From: Actinocatenispora comari
Lineage (GTDB): Bacteria > Actinomycetota > Actinomycetes > Mycobacteriales > Micromonosporaceae
NCBI RefSeq assembly: GCF_017312725.1
Contig: NZ_BOPO01000053.1
Location: 124,001-188,000 of the forward strand
Reading direction: 5' to 3'
Length of the DNA stretch: 64,000 nucleotides
Below are positions 32,270-41,030 of this stretch, one piece after another. The position numbers and the translations under genes were made by a program. Each line of letters opens with the position of its first letter. Within the stretch, counting starts at the first letter, position 1. Under the pieces are notes generated by a model. That model was not told the DNA's origin and did no database searches. It saw only the letters and a program-made list of their open reading frames with translations.

Positions 32270-32890
32270 GTGCTGTCGCCGGACTCGACCGAACGCAGTC
32301 GCGACCTCGATCGGCTGCTGACCTTCGTCGACGCGGCCGTGGCCATCGCGCTCACCCTGCTCGTCCTGCCGCTGGTCGACCTGGCCGGCGAGATCGACTC
32401 CGGCGACTCGGTCTGGCAGGTGGTCCGGGACCACGCCGGCCGGTTCGGCGCCTTCGCGCTGAGCTTCGTCGTCATCGCCCGGCTGTGGCGGGCCCAGCAC
32501 CGGATCGTGCGCGGCGCGGTCGAGGACCGGGTCGACCTGTTCTGGTTCCTCATCGCGTGGACGCTGACCATCGTGTTCCTGCCGTTCCCGACCGCGTTGC
32601 TGTCGGCTACCGGCGACCAGGTCGCGACGAAGATCTTCTACATCGGGTCGCTGCTGGTCAGCTCCGTCCTGCTGGCGCTGCTCGCGGCCGCGGTCCGGCG
32701 GCAGCGGCCGCCCGGCGCGCCGCACCGGCCGAGCGTGCTCCCCGCGGCGGTCGACGCCGTGGTGGACGGGGTCGCGTTGCTGCTGTCGGTGCTCGTCCCG
32801 GCGCTGAGCTACTTCCCGCTGCTGCTGCTCGTCCTGGGCGGGCAGGCGACCACCCTGATCCGCCGCCGCTGGCCGAACGTGGAGCACTAG
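32270..32890 (+). CDS. TMEM175-family (DUF1211) membrane channel-like protein
   Basis: 206 aa, about five to six membrane helices. The first helix, RLLTFVDAAVAIALTLLVLPL, corresponds to the TMEM175 signature RxxxFSDGVFAIAITLLVL that lines the K+ pore, but FSDG is replaced by FVDA. The remainder (FALSFVVIARLWRAQHRIV; FWFLIAWTLTIVFLPFPTALL) also fits the family. The altered signature leaves ion selectivity uncertain. GTG 32270 is the only start ahead of helix 1. Confidence 0.75.
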   Translation: MLSPDSTERSRDLDRLLTFVDAAVAIALTLLVLPLVDLAGEIDSGDSVWQVVRDHAGRFGAFALSFVVIARLWRAQHRIVRGAVEDRVDLFWFLIAWTLTIVFLPFPTALLSATGDQVATKIFYIGSLLVSSVLLALLAAAVRRQRPPGAPHRPSVLPAAVDAVVDGVALLLSVLVPALSYFPLLLLVLGGQATTLIRRRWPNVEH

Positions 32891-33025
32891 CCGCTCGGGC
32901 ATCGACGTACTCAGACCCGGGCGGCAGGGGTACCCAGCCGGATCTGAGTGCGCGCACTCTGCTGCGCGGCGCTCGGCGCCGGGAGGATCTTCCTCGCAGG
33001 ACATCACCGACGAGGAGGACCGAGA

Positions 33026-33820
33026 GTGCAGAGCAGACGAGGACACGGTTGGCCGCGGCGGATCCTCGCCGTGGCCGGTGCGGCGGCACTGCTGGCCGCC
33101 GGGTTGGGTTCGCTGCCGGCGCAGGCGAAGGTCGTGCCGCACGTCGCGCACGGCGATCCGGCACCGGAGGGGGCGTACGGATTCTCGGTGAAGTTCACCA
33201 TGACCGACATCCCGCGCCCGGACGGCTCGACGTACGACAGCGCCTGCTCCGGAGCGCTGGTCGCGCCGCAGTGGGTGGTCACCGCCGGGCACTGCTTCCA
33301 CGACGTGAACCGCAACCCGGTGAGCGGCCCACCGCAGTACGGGAGCACCACCGCCACGGTGGGGCGCACCGATCTGTCGGAGACGACCGGCCACGTGGTC
33401 GACGTGGTGGACGTGCGGCAGGACCCGTCGACCGACATCGCGCTGGCCAAGCTCGCCACGCCGGTCACCGACGTACAGCCGATCGCGCTCGCCCAGGGCG
33501 CCCCGCACACCGGTGAGGTACTGCGGCTCACCGGCTGGGGTGCGACCAGCGCGGACGGTGCGCCGGTCGACCACCTGCAGACCGGCCGGTTCACCGTGAC
33601 CGGGCTGGACAGCCAGGACGTGTACGTCGCCGGCTACCAGCCGTCCGCCGATACCAGCGCCTGCCCGTACGACTCGGGTGCGCCGTACTTCGCCGAGACC
33701 GACGCCGGTGACGTGCTGGTCGGGGTGGAGAGCACCGGGCCGGACTGCCCGCACACCGGCGACGAGACCACCTCGCGCGTCGACACCAACCTGATCTGGA
33801 TCACCGGCCACCTCGGCTGA
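33026..33820 (+). CDS. Secreted trypsin-like serine protease (S1 family)
   Basis: 264 aa. A Sec-type leader (ILAVAGAAALLAAGLGSLPAQA, cleavage near residue 35) precedes a chymotrypsin fold. The triad is His in VVTAGHCF, Asp in STDIALAKL and Ser in CPYDSGAPYF. The usual GDSGGP around the serine has become YDSGAP, which alters the oxyanion-loop residues. Activity is therefore likely but not certain. GTG 33026 follows GAGGAGGA at 33012-33019. Confidence 0.8.
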   Translation: MQSRRGHGWPRRILAVAGAAALLAAGLGSLPAQAKVVPHVAHGDPAPEGAYGFSVKFTMTDIPRPDGSTYDSACSGALVAPQWVVTAGHCFHDVNRNPVSGPPQYGSTTATVGRTDLSETTGHVVDVVDVRQDPSTDIALAKLATPVTDVQPIALAQGAPHTGEVLRLTGWGATSADGAPVDHLQTGRFTVTGLDSQDVYVAGYQPSADTSACPYDSGAPYFAETDAGDVLVGVESTGPDCPHTGDETTSRVDTNLIWITGHLG

Positions 33821-33904
33821 TCCGTACCGCCCGGGGGTCGGCCGTCGCCGGCCGGCCCCCGGATCGGGCTCCCCGCTCGGACGGCCGTGGAGGAGGATCT
33901 GCGC

Positions 33905-35902
33905 GTGACGATGCCCATCGCGGTGCCCCGCCTGCCCGTGCAGCGACTGGCCCGCGCATTGGCTGCCTGCGCCGGCGGCTGCCTCTTGCTGGCGGTCGGC
34001 GCCTCCTCGACGACGCCGGTGTCGACGGTGCTGAGCGCTCCACCGGCCGTGTCGGCGCAGCTGTGGTGGCAGTGGGTCGGTCTGCGCGGCACGCTGCTGG
34101 TGGCCACCGTGCTCGCGGTGATCTGGTCCCGGCACTGGCCGCGGCTGGTCCTTGCCGGCGTTGCCCTGAGCCTGCCGATGGTCGTCACCGAGCTGCCCGG
34201 GCATCCGGAGCTGCCCGCCACCGCCTGGTTCCTGGCCAGCTGCGCCTCCGGCGCGGCGGCCCCGGTGGCGCTCATCGGCGTGCTCGGCGCGGCGGGCTGG
34301 CTGTTCCGGTCCGGGCACCCCGGTTGGGGTGCCGTGGTCGCGGGCACCGGCACCGGCGCGCTGCTGGCCGGCGCGGCGATGGTCGGCGCCGGCTGGTTGC
34401 TGCGGGTACCGGCGCTGGGCGCCTGGCACGTCGGGCTCAGCGTCGCCGCGCTCGCCGGCACCGTCCCGGCCGTGCTCGCTGGTTCGGCGCTGGTACCGGC
34501 GCCCGCCGAGCCGCCGGTGCCCCGGCGCCGGGTCCGACCGGTCCTGGCCGCCGGGGTCGCCGCGGCCGCCCTGGTGGTGCCGAACCTTTCGACCGAGGCG
34601 CGGATGTCCCGGATCCTGGGGGTGACCCTGAGTGCGCTGTTGCGGCACCCGTCCGCGGTCGCGGGGGTCACCGGCGCCCTGGTCCTGCTGGCCGGGCTCG
34701 CCGCGGCCGGGCTGGCGGGACGGTGGGGCGCGGCGGCGGGGCTGACCGTCGCGGTGGTCCAGCTCGCCGTCGCCGCGCCGATGCTGCTCGCGGTCTGGGC
34801 GCTGGCGCTGGAGACCCCGCTGCGCTGGGGCGCCGCGCTGTTCGGGGTGGCGCTGGGCGCGGCCGGCGCGGCGAGCCGGCGGCGGGTGCCGCTGGCCGCC
34901 GGCGCCGCGGTGTTCTGCGCGGTCGCGCTGTTCATCGCGGTCGCCGCGACGGGCGGTGCGCCGGAGAAGCTGAGCTACCAGCACGAGTCGGGCCCGGGGA
35001 CGCTGTTGCTGGTCGGGCTGTGCGCCACCGCGACCGCCCTGGCGGGCAGCACGGCGGCGACGGTCGCGCAGCGTACCGAGCTGCCGATGGCGCTGGGGCC
35101 GCTCGTGGCCGTCTTCGTCTACGCGGGGCAGCAGATCCTGCAGGCGACCTATCTGGGCGCGGACGGGCTGCCCGAGTCCAGCTACCTCAATCCGGTGCAC
35201 CACCTGGCGACGGCGGCCACCGGGCTGCTGGTCGCGGCCGCCGCGGTGGGTGCGCTGTACGGCGCGGACGTGCTGGTGACCAGGCGGGCCGAGCGGCGGG
35301 CCGCCGAGGAGATCCGCCGGCAGGCCGCCGTCGCCGAACGCGAACGGCTCGCCCGCCCCATCCACGACGGTGCGCTGCAGGTACTCGCGCTGGTCGCCCG
35401 GCACGGGCCGGAGCTCGGCCCGGACGGCGCCCGGCTGGCCGAGCTGGCCAAGGTGCACGGCGACGCACTGCGCCGGCTGATCGCCGGTGCCGACGCCGCG
35501 GCCGCGGAGACTGGCGAGATCGACCTGCGGGTGCTGCTCGCCCCGTACGAGTCGGCGCGGGTGCAGCTCGCGCTGCCGGCCGAACCGGTGCTGCTGCCGG
35601 CGCGCCGGGCCCGGGAGCTGGCCGCGGCGGTCATCGCCGCCCTCGACAACGTGCGCCGGCACGCCGGCGAGACCGCGCGGGCCTGGGTACTGGTCGACGA
35701 CGAGCCGCGCGAGGTGCGCGTGAGCATCCGGGACGACGGCGTGGGCATCGCGGCCGGCCGGCTGCCCGAGGCGGCGGCGCAGGGCCGGCTCGGCGTCGCG
35801 CAGTCGATCGTCGGTCGGGTCCGCAACCTGGGCGGCAGCGCCGAGATCGGCAGCGACGCCGGTGCGGGTACCGAGGTCGAGCTGCGCGTGCCCCGCCGCT
35901 GA
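33905..35902 (+). CDS. Sensor histidine kinase (HisKA_3/NarL type)
   Basis: 665 aa. About twelve hydrophobic helices fill residues 10-455. The DHp helix RLARPIHDGALQVLALVAR carries phospho-acceptor His487. An HATPase domain follows with ALDNVRRHA (N box), RDDGVGI (G1) and GAGTEVELRV. A long membrane sensor of this kind often detects lipids or cell-envelope stress. GTG 33905 lies 7 bases after GGAGGAGGA. Its response regulator is convergent, 215 bp away, rather than downstream on the same strand. Confidence 0.83.
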   Translation: MTMPIAVPRLPVQRLARALAACAGGCLLLAVGASSTTPVSTVLSAPPAVSAQLWWQWVGLRGTLLVATVLAVIWSRHWPRLVLAGVALSLPMVVTELPGHPELPATAWFLASCASGAAAPVALIGVLGAAGWLFRSGHPGWGAVVAGTGTGALLAGAAMVGAGWLLRVPALGAWHVGLSVAALAGTVPAVLAGSALVPAPAEPPVPRRRVRPVLAAGVAAAALVVPNLSTEARMSRILGVTLSALLRHPSAVAGVTGALVLLAGLAAAGLAGRWGAAAGLTVAVVQLAVAAPMLLAVWALALETPLRWGAALFGVALGAAGAASRRRVPLAAGAAVFCAVALFIAVAATGGAPEKLSYQHESGPGTLLLVGLCATATALAGSTAATVAQRTELPMALGPLVAVFVYAGQQILQATYLGADGLPESSYLNPVHHLATAATGLLVAAAAVGALYGADVLVTRRAERRAAEEIRRQAAVAERERLARPIHDGALQVLALVARHGPELGPDGARLAELAKVHGDALRRLIAGADAAAAETGEIDLRVLLAPYESARVQLALPAEPVLLPARRARELAAAVIAALDNVRRHAGETARAWVLVDDEPREVRVSIRDDGVGIAAGRLPEAAAQGRLGVAQSIVGRVRNLGGSAEIGSDAGAGTEVELRVPRR

Positions 35903-35934
35903 GCCCGGCCACGCCGTGATCGCACCCCGTGCCG

Positions 35935-36055
35935 CTGGTCACCGCGCTCCGCGGCCGCGTCGCCCCTGGTCATCGCGCTCCGCGGCCGCGTCGCTCCTGG
36001 TCATCGCGGTCCGCGGCGTCGCTCCTGGTCACCGTGGTCCGCCGCCGTGGTCCGC
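35935..36055. repeat. 31-bp imperfect tandem repeat between kinase and regulator
   Basis: CTGGTCA(C/T)CGCG begins units at 35935, 35966 and 35997 (31-bp period) and at 36025 (28 bp). A further CTGGTCACCG lies at 36069. Each unit has a CTCCGCGGCCGCG core that can pair with itself. The array fills the gap between two convergent genes. Confidence 0.75.
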
Positions 36056-36117
36056 GGCCGCGCCATCACTGGTCACCGTCGGGGTGACTGCGGTCGTCGC
36101 GGACGCCCGTCGCGGGA

Positions 36118-36771
36118 TCAGTCGCCGAGGCCGTGCTCGATCGCGTACCGGACGAGCTCGACCCGGTTGTGCATCTGCAGCTTGCCCAGGATGTTCTGGA
36201 CGTGGTTCTGCACGGTGCGGTGCGACAGGGTGAGCCGCTCGGCGATCTGCCGGTACGACAGGCCGGTGGCCACCAGCCGCAGCACCTCCGTCTCCCGGTC
36301 GGTGAGCCGGGGCGCGTCCTCGTCGCCGGGCTCGTCGGCGCGGGCCAGTCGCCGGAACTCGCCCAGCACCAGCCCCGCCAGCCCCGGCGTGAACACCGGA
36401 TCGCCCTGCGCGGTGCTCGCCACCGCGGCCAGGAACTCGTCCCGGCCCGCGGACTTGACCAGGTAGCCGACCGCACCCGCCTTCACCGCGTCGAGCACGT
36501 CCTGCCGCTCGCCGCTGGCCGACAGCACCAGGATCCGGGCCTGCGCCCGGACCGCGAGCAGGCCGCGGATCACCTCGACGCCGGGCAGGTCCGGCAGCTG
36601 CAGGTCGAGCACCACCACGTCGGGCCGCACCGCCGGCGCGATCCGTACCGCCCGGCTGCCCTCGCCGACGTCGGCGACCACGTCGTACCCGGCGGCGCGC
36701 AGGTCCCGGGCCACCGCCTCGCGCCACATCGGGTGGTCGTCGACCACCAGTACCCGGATCGTCTGCGCCAC
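36118..36771 (-). CDS. NarL/LuxR-family response regulator
   Basis: 217 aa. The receiver has the acidic pair Asp11/Asp12 (VLVVDDHPMWREA), phosphoacceptor Asp56 (VVVLDLQLPD) and the conserved lysine in YLVKSAG. The C-terminal GerE HTH is LTDRETEVLRLVATGLSYRQIA with LSHRTVQNHVQNILGKLQ. GTG 36771 is preferred as the first residue before the receiver strand; ATG 36795 would add eight residues. Likely partner of the convergent kinase at 33905-35902. Confidence 0.82.
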   Translation of the reverse strand: MAQTIRVLVVDDHPMWREAVARDLRAAGYDVVADVGEGSRAVRIAPAVRPDVVVLDLQLPDLPGVEVIRGLLAVRAQARILVLSASGERQDVLDAVKAGAVGYLVKSAGRDEFLAAVASTAQGDPVFTPGLAGLVLGEFRRLARADEPGDEDAPRLTDRETEVLRLVATGLSYRQIAERLTLSHRTVQNHVQNILGKLQMHNRVELVRYAIEHGLGD

Positions 36772-36801
36772 GCCGCCACGATAGCGGCCGGCCACCCGGA
36801 C

Positions 36802-37341
36802 TCAGCCCGCCTCGGTACCCCGCAGCGGGAACGTGCGGCGGGCCCGCCAGCGGCCGTCGGTGCGCTGCTCGACCAGCGTCAGCGCCGTGACCTCGGCCCG
36901 CAGCGGCAGGTGCGGGCCGAGGTCGGCGGTGATGCGCGGGAACAGGGCTGGGTCGGCACCGTCGGCGATCGTCAGGTGCGGATGGTCGCCGTCGTAGCGC
37001 CCGCCGTACGGCGGATACCGCGGCCACCGCGCGACCACCGAGCGGGTCAGCGCGAGTACGGGATCGGCCGGGGTCGGCGCGAGCCAGAGCGTCCGGTCGA
37101 ACTCGCCGAAGCCGGTGAAGTCGAGGGTGAACCGGTCGTGGCCGGCGGCGATCGTGCCGAGCGCCCGCTCGTCGTCGTCGGTCAGCTGCCCGGCCGGGAT
37201 CCACGGGTAGAGCACCGTGACGTGCGCCGGCACCCCGGCGGCGGCATGCGGGTCGTGCCGCTCCCGCCAGCGTCCGACGACCGGGTCCGCCGTCGGGACC
37301 AGCACGACCACCGCACTCCGGCGTACCAGCGCTGTATCCAC
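36802..37341 (-). CDS. 2'-5' RNA ligase/phosphodiesterase superfamily protein
   Basis: 179 aa with the two HxTx motifs of the 2H superfamily: VPAHVTVLYPW (His40, Thr42) and HPHLTIADG. Members process 2'-5' or cyclic phosphodiester bonds in RNA or nucleotides; no specific substrate can be read here. GTG 37341 precedes the first strand (AVVVLVPTADP). It lies 30 bp upstream of the response regulator on the same strand, so the two could share a transcript. Confidence 0.78.
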   Translation of the reverse strand: MDTALVRRSAVVVLVPTADPVVGRWRERHDPHAAAGVPAHVTVLYPWIPAGQLTDDDERALGTIAAGHDRFTLDFTGFGEFDRTLWLAPTPADPVLALTRSVVARWPRYPPYGGRYDGDHPHLTIADGADPALFPRITADLGPHLPLRAEVTALTLVEQRTDGRWRARRTFPLRGTEAG

Positions 37342-37479
37342 GGCGCCAGGGTAGATGCGGCAACGGTCGGTCGATCGGCCGGCTGGCCGCGGACCGTAGC
37401 TCCGGCCTGCCGTCGCCCGCGGCCGACCCGCCAGCCGGGCGGTGCGGGACGCGTGCCGGCGCGCCGTAGCCTGCCTGCG

Positions 37480-37569
37480 ATGGCGGAGACCTCGGTGGCG
37501 CGCTGCTACGACGAGCTGGCGGACGACCACCACCTGACCTACCCGGACTGGGACGCCAGCCTCCGGCGC
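37480..37569 (+). pseudogene. N-terminal stub of a SAM methyltransferase
   Basis: Thirty residues, SVARCYDELADDHHLTYPDWDAS, look like the opening of class I methyltransferases of the type YDxLAxxYHxxYPDWDxS. They then run into unrelated sequence (frame ends at 37653) with no motif I. Probably the undeleted start of a lost gene. Confidence 0.5.
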
Positions 37570-37686
37570 GCTGACCAGGCTGATCAGCCGCGTCGGCGGC
37601 TGATCGCCGGCGCGGTTTCCGGTTCGGGCGACATCGTCGTACCCGTGGCCTAGGATCCGTGGATCCGTTGGACGAAGGGGGCACCG

Positions 37687-38070
37687 GTGCGGGTGAAGGC
37701 GTTCGACCATCTGGTTCTCAACGTCGGCGACGTCGAGCGGTCGCTGGCGTTCTACTGCGGGCCGCTCGGGCTGGCGCCGGTGCGGGTCGAGGAGTGGCGG
37801 CGCGGCGAGGTGCCGTTCCCGTCCGTGCGGGTCAACGAGAGCACGATCATCGACCTGCTGCACCGGCCCCGGGCCGAGTCCAATGTGGACCACTTCTGCC
37901 TGGTGGTGGATCCGCTGGACTGGCAGGAGGTCATCGACGCCGGCACGCTCACCGTGCTGGAAGGCCCGGTCGGGCGCTACGGCGCGCGCGGGGACGCGCA
38001 GTCGATCTACGTCCGCGACCCGGACGACAACACGATCGAACTGCGCTGGTACCCGCAGGACGCGCGCTGA
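37687..38070 (+). CDS. VOC family (glyoxalase-type) protein
   Basis: 127 aa. The opening FDHLVLNVGDVERSLAFYCGPLG has the first metal-ligand His, VDHFCLVVD is the second half-site, and SIYVRDPDDNTIELRWY ends with the conserved Glu. All ligand positions are kept, so an active metalloenzyme is likely. GTG 37687 follows GAAGGGGGCACCG. Single-gene unit. Confidence 0.82.
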   Translation: MRVKAFDHLVLNVGDVERSLAFYCGPLGLAPVRVEEWRRGEVPFPSVRVNESTIIDLLHRPRAESNVDHFCLVVDPLDWQEVIDAGTLTVLEGPVGRYGARGDAQSIYVRDPDDNTIELRWYPQDAR

Positions 38071-38091
38071 CCGGCGCCGGCCCGGCGCGGT

Positions 38092-38721
38092 TCAGAACCC
38101 GACTGCCTCGCGCAGCAGCAGCACGGTGCCGCGGTCCGGCTGGTACTCGGCGTTGAGCACCAGCAGCCGGGTGATCGCGCTCGGCGAGCCGTAGACCCGC
38201 AGCGCGCGCTCGTTCTCCAGCGGCAGGCAGTGCTCCTCGACCCGGCGCAGCGCCGACGGCAGATCCGGTACCACCTTCTGCGCGCCGACGATCCAGATCG
38301 CCCGGGCCGCGCCGCCGGCGTAGCCGGGCAGCTGCGAACCGCTGCCGGACGCGATCACCACCGATCCGGTCTCGGTGACCGCCGCGACGCTGCCGATCTC
38401 GACGTCGGGGGAGGCGAACATCCGCCGGAGCTCGTCGCCCTGGGTGGCGCGGTCCATCGCCAGCCCGCGCGGCTTGAGCGCGTCGTAGCGGCCGCTGGTG
38501 TTGATGTCCGCCTCGATCCCGGACAGCCGCAGCGTCTCGCTGGCTCCGGTGAACACGCTGGCGTCGGCCGGGATGAGGTCCCGGACCCTGGTACGCGCCG
38601 CGGCCAGGGTGTCGAGGATCTCCACCGTGAAGCCGTGCCCGCGCAGCGCCGCGGCCGTCCGCTCCAGCCGCTGCGCCGTGGCCGGCTCGGCGAACGAGGT
38701 GGTCGATGTCGGAATCGTCAT
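38092..38721 (-). CDS. LUD-domain (LutC/YkgG-like) protein
   Basis: 209 aa. AALRGHGFTVEILDTLAAART, SVFTGASETLRLSGI, and VAAVTETGSVVIASGSGSQLPG match the LUD fold found in LutC and in the lactate-utilisation enzymes. No iron-sulfur partner genes (LutA/LutB) are present, so it is a stand-alone member of unknown role. ATG 38721 follows GGAGAAGAC. Divergent from the ECF41 sigma factor; the gap holds an inverted repeat. Confidence 0.75.
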   Translation of the reverse strand: MTIPTSTTSFAEPATAQRLERTAAALRGHGFTVEILDTLAAARTRVRDLIPADASVFTGASETLRLSGIEADINTSGRYDALKPRGLAMDRATQGDELRRMFASPDVEIGSVAAVTETGSVVIASGSGSQLPGYAGGAARAIWIVGAQKVVPDLPSALRRVEEHCLPLENERALRVYGSPSAITRLLVLNAEYQPDRGTVLLLREAVGF

Positions 38722-38796
38722 GTCTTCTCCGGGTTGCTGGTCGATCGTGGGCGGTAGGTTCGCCGCCACCGGTCCGACAAGACAGGCCCGCCGGAT

Positions 38797-38820
38797 GTGA
38801 GGCCGCCGCGCCACCTCACA
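38797..38820. promoter_or_regulatory. Inverted repeat between LUD and ECF41 sigma genes
   Basis: TGTGAGG (38797-38803 minus last base; arm 38797-38803 reads TGTGAGGC) pairs with CCTCACA (38814-38820). The 7-bp arms are perfect with an 11-bp spacer. It lies 76 bp from the LUD start and 63 bp from the sigma factor start. Confidence 0.5.
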
Positions 38821-38882
38821 CTTCGGCCGGCTGTCCGGTCGTACCGGGTGAGGGGCGACGCGCGGCGGGGGAGAGTGACGGG

Positions 38883-39785
38883 GTGAGCGGCGGAGGCGAT
38901 CCGAGCCTGGACGCGGTGATGGCCGAGCGGCGCCAGCTGATCAACGTGGCATACCGGCTGCTCGGGTCGCTGGCCGAGGCCGAGGACGTGGTGCAGGAGA
39001 CCTACGCCCGCTGGTACGCGCTGGGCGCGCCGGAGCGGGCCGCGATCGAGTCACCCGGTGCCTGGCTGACCACCGTGGCCAGCCGGATCTGCCTGAACCT
39101 GCTCGGCTCGGCACGGATGCGGCGGGAACGCTACGTCGGCGACTGGATCCCCGAGCCGCTGCCCGACGCCGCGCTCGGCCGGCCGGAGGGCGCCGTCGAC
39201 CCGGCCGACCGGGTGAGCCTGGACGAATCGGTGAACATGGCGTTCCTGGTGGTCCTGGAGGCGATGACGCCGGCGGAGCGGGTCGCGTTCATCCTGCACG
39301 ACGTGTTCCGCTACCCGTTCGGCGAGGTGGCCGACATCGTCGGCCGCAGCCCGGCCGCCTGCCGCAAGCTGGCGTCCTCCGCCCGGCACCGGCTGCTGAC
39401 CGCGCGGGCCACACCGGTGCCGACCGCCCGGCACGCCGAGGTGGTCCGCAGCTTCCGGCAGGCGTGGGAGGCGCAGGACATCGATGCGCTGGTCGGCCTG
39501 CTCGACCCGGACGCGGTGGCGACCGCGGACAGCGGCGGCAACGCGGTCACGTTCCGGCAGCCGATCGAGGGCGGCGACCGGATCGCCCGCGCCTGGGTCG
39601 AGCTCGCCCGCCGCAAGGACCACCGCACCACGCTGCACGAACGTACCGTCAACGGGGCACCCGGCCTGGTCGTCGAGAAGGACGGCGTCACCGTCACGGT
39701 GTTCGCGTTCGAGGTCGTCGACGACCGGATCCGGCACATCTGGGTCGTCCGCAACCCCGACAAGCTCCGCCACTGGACGACCTGA
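38883..39785 (+). CDS. ECF41-type RNA polymerase sigma factor with SnoaL-like C-terminus
   Basis: 300 aa. Sigma region 2 (LINVAYRLLGSLAEAEDVVQET) and region 4 (MTPAERVAFILHDVFRYPFGEVADIVGRSP) are followed by a SnoaL-like extension ending HIWVVRNPDKLRHW. The NPDKL block is characteristic of ECF41, in which the C-terminal domain regulates activity in place of an anti-sigma factor. ECF41 genes normally neighbour a carboxymuconolactone decarboxylase, oxidoreductase or epimerase; here the divergent neighbour is a LUD protein. GTG 38883 follows GGGGGAGAG. Confidence 0.85.
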   Translation: MSGGGDPSLDAVMAERRQLINVAYRLLGSLAEAEDVVQETYARWYALGAPERAAIESPGAWLTTVASRICLNLLGSARMRRERYVGDWIPEPLPDAALGRPEGAVDPADRVSLDESVNMAFLVVLEAMTPAERVAFILHDVFRYPFGEVADIVGRSPAACRKLASSARHRLLTARATPVPTARHAEVVRSFRQAWEAQDIDALVGLLDPDAVATADSGGNAVTFRQPIEGGDRIARAWVELARRKDHRTTLHERTVNGAPGLVVEKDGVTVTVFAFEVVDDRIRHIWVVRNPDKLRHWTT

Positions 39786-39896
39786 CCCGGGCGAGGCCGC
39801 TCCCCGGCGGCCGGGCCCTCGGCGGAGGCCGTGCCGTGGCGGCCGGGGCCTGGCGCTGGTGTCTCGGCGGCGGAGGCCTGAGTGGTGGGCCCCGGG

Positions 39897-40874
39897 TCAG
39901 CGCGAGCGGATGCGGCGGGGCAACAGCCGCAGCCGGCGCCACCAGCGGGCCGGGCGGGCCGGCCACAGCTGCTGGACCACCACGTTGAGGTGGGCGCCGA
40001 GTACCACTGCCAGGCCGACGACGAAGGCGACGAGCAGGAAGCCGATCGGGGCGGCGAGCGCGCCGTAGGTGTACCCGGTCGAGGAGATCCAGCCCAGGTA
40101 GATGCGGATGCCGACGACCGCACCGACGAACAGCAGCACCCCCGCCACCGCACCCGGCAACCCGCGCCGCCACGGCAGCTTGTGCGGCGGCGCCAGCGTG
40201 TACAGCGTGGTCAGCGCGGCGACCAGTACCAGCGCGGCGACCACGTACCAGAACCAGGAGATCAGCCGGGCCGTCTCGTGCTGCCACTGCTGCGGGATCA
40301 GGTCGCCGACCAGATCGGGTCCGAGCGCCAGCACCGGCAGCGCGACGACCGCGACGACCAGCCCGCCCAGGTACAGCAGCAGCGCGAACACCCGCTGCCA
40401 CACCACGTTGCGGATCGCCTGCTGGTGGTGCGCCGCGGTGATCGCGTCGACCAGCGACGAGATGCCCGACGAGCCGGCCCACAGCGACAGGACGAACCCG
40501 ACCGAGGCGACCTCGCCGCGCCCGTGGGTCAGCGTGTCGGTGATCGTCGGCGCGATCAGGTCGGCCTGCACCTGGTGGGTGAACACGGTGTCGGACAGGG
40601 CCAGCAACCGGGTACGCAGCTGCTCCACCAGCGGGCTGCCGAGCACGTCGCCGAGGTAGCCCACGCAGCCGAGCAGCCCCAACAGCAGCGGCGGCAGCGA
40701 CAGGGTCAGCCAGAACGCGCCGGCAGCGGCCTTCGTGAACGGATCCTGCCGCCACGCGGCGAGCACCGTACGGGCGCCGACCGTCCCGATCGTGCGCAGC
40801 GCTGTCCCTACCCGGGACGGCACGGCCACCGCCGTTTCCTCGTCGTCGTCCACAGCCGCGGGTTCGTCGCTCAC
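39897..40874 (-). CDS. YihY/BrkB-like membrane protein
   Basis: 325 aa with six main membrane helices. AAGAFWLTLSLPPLLLGLLG, SVGFVLSLWAGSSGISSLVDA and the final AAPIGFLLVAFVVGLAVVLGA follow the YihY/UPF0761 pattern. Acidic N-terminus (DDDEETA) and arginine-rich C-terminus (WWRRLRLLPRRIRSR). Function of the family is unsettled. Single gene. Confidence 0.83.
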   Translation of the reverse strand: MSDEPAAVDDDEETAVAVPSRVGTALRTIGTVGARTVLAAWRQDPFTKAAAGAFWLTLSLPPLLLGLLGCVGYLGDVLGSPLVEQLRTRLLALSDTVFTHQVQADLIAPTITDTLTHGRGEVASVGFVLSLWAGSSGISSLVDAITAAHHQQAIRNVVWQRVFALLLYLGGLVVAVVALPVLALGPDLVGDLIPQQWQHETARLISWFWYVVAALVLVAALTTLYTLAPPHKLPWRRGLPGAVAGVLLFVGAVVGIRIYLGWISSTGYTYGALAAPIGFLLVAFVVGLAVVLGAHLNVVVQQLWPARPARWWRRLRLLPRRIRSR

Positions 40875-41030
40875 GGTGCCCCTTCACTGCCGTCAGCGCA
40901 CCCGCGCTGGGGGATCGAACGTCGTGGAGCAGGATCCCGGACGCGGTCGGCGCCGCCTGGATCGGGTGCCGCGTGGGTGCCATTCCGTGGCGTTCCGGCC
41001 GTCCGCCCGGGCAGGCACTACGCTCGCGCC

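Noticed and set aside
31918-32571. A full-length minus-strand gene encoding a MarR protein
   Set aside because: Only the terminal helix resembles MarR; the remaining frame crosses tandem repeats and the opposite-strand TMEM175 gene.
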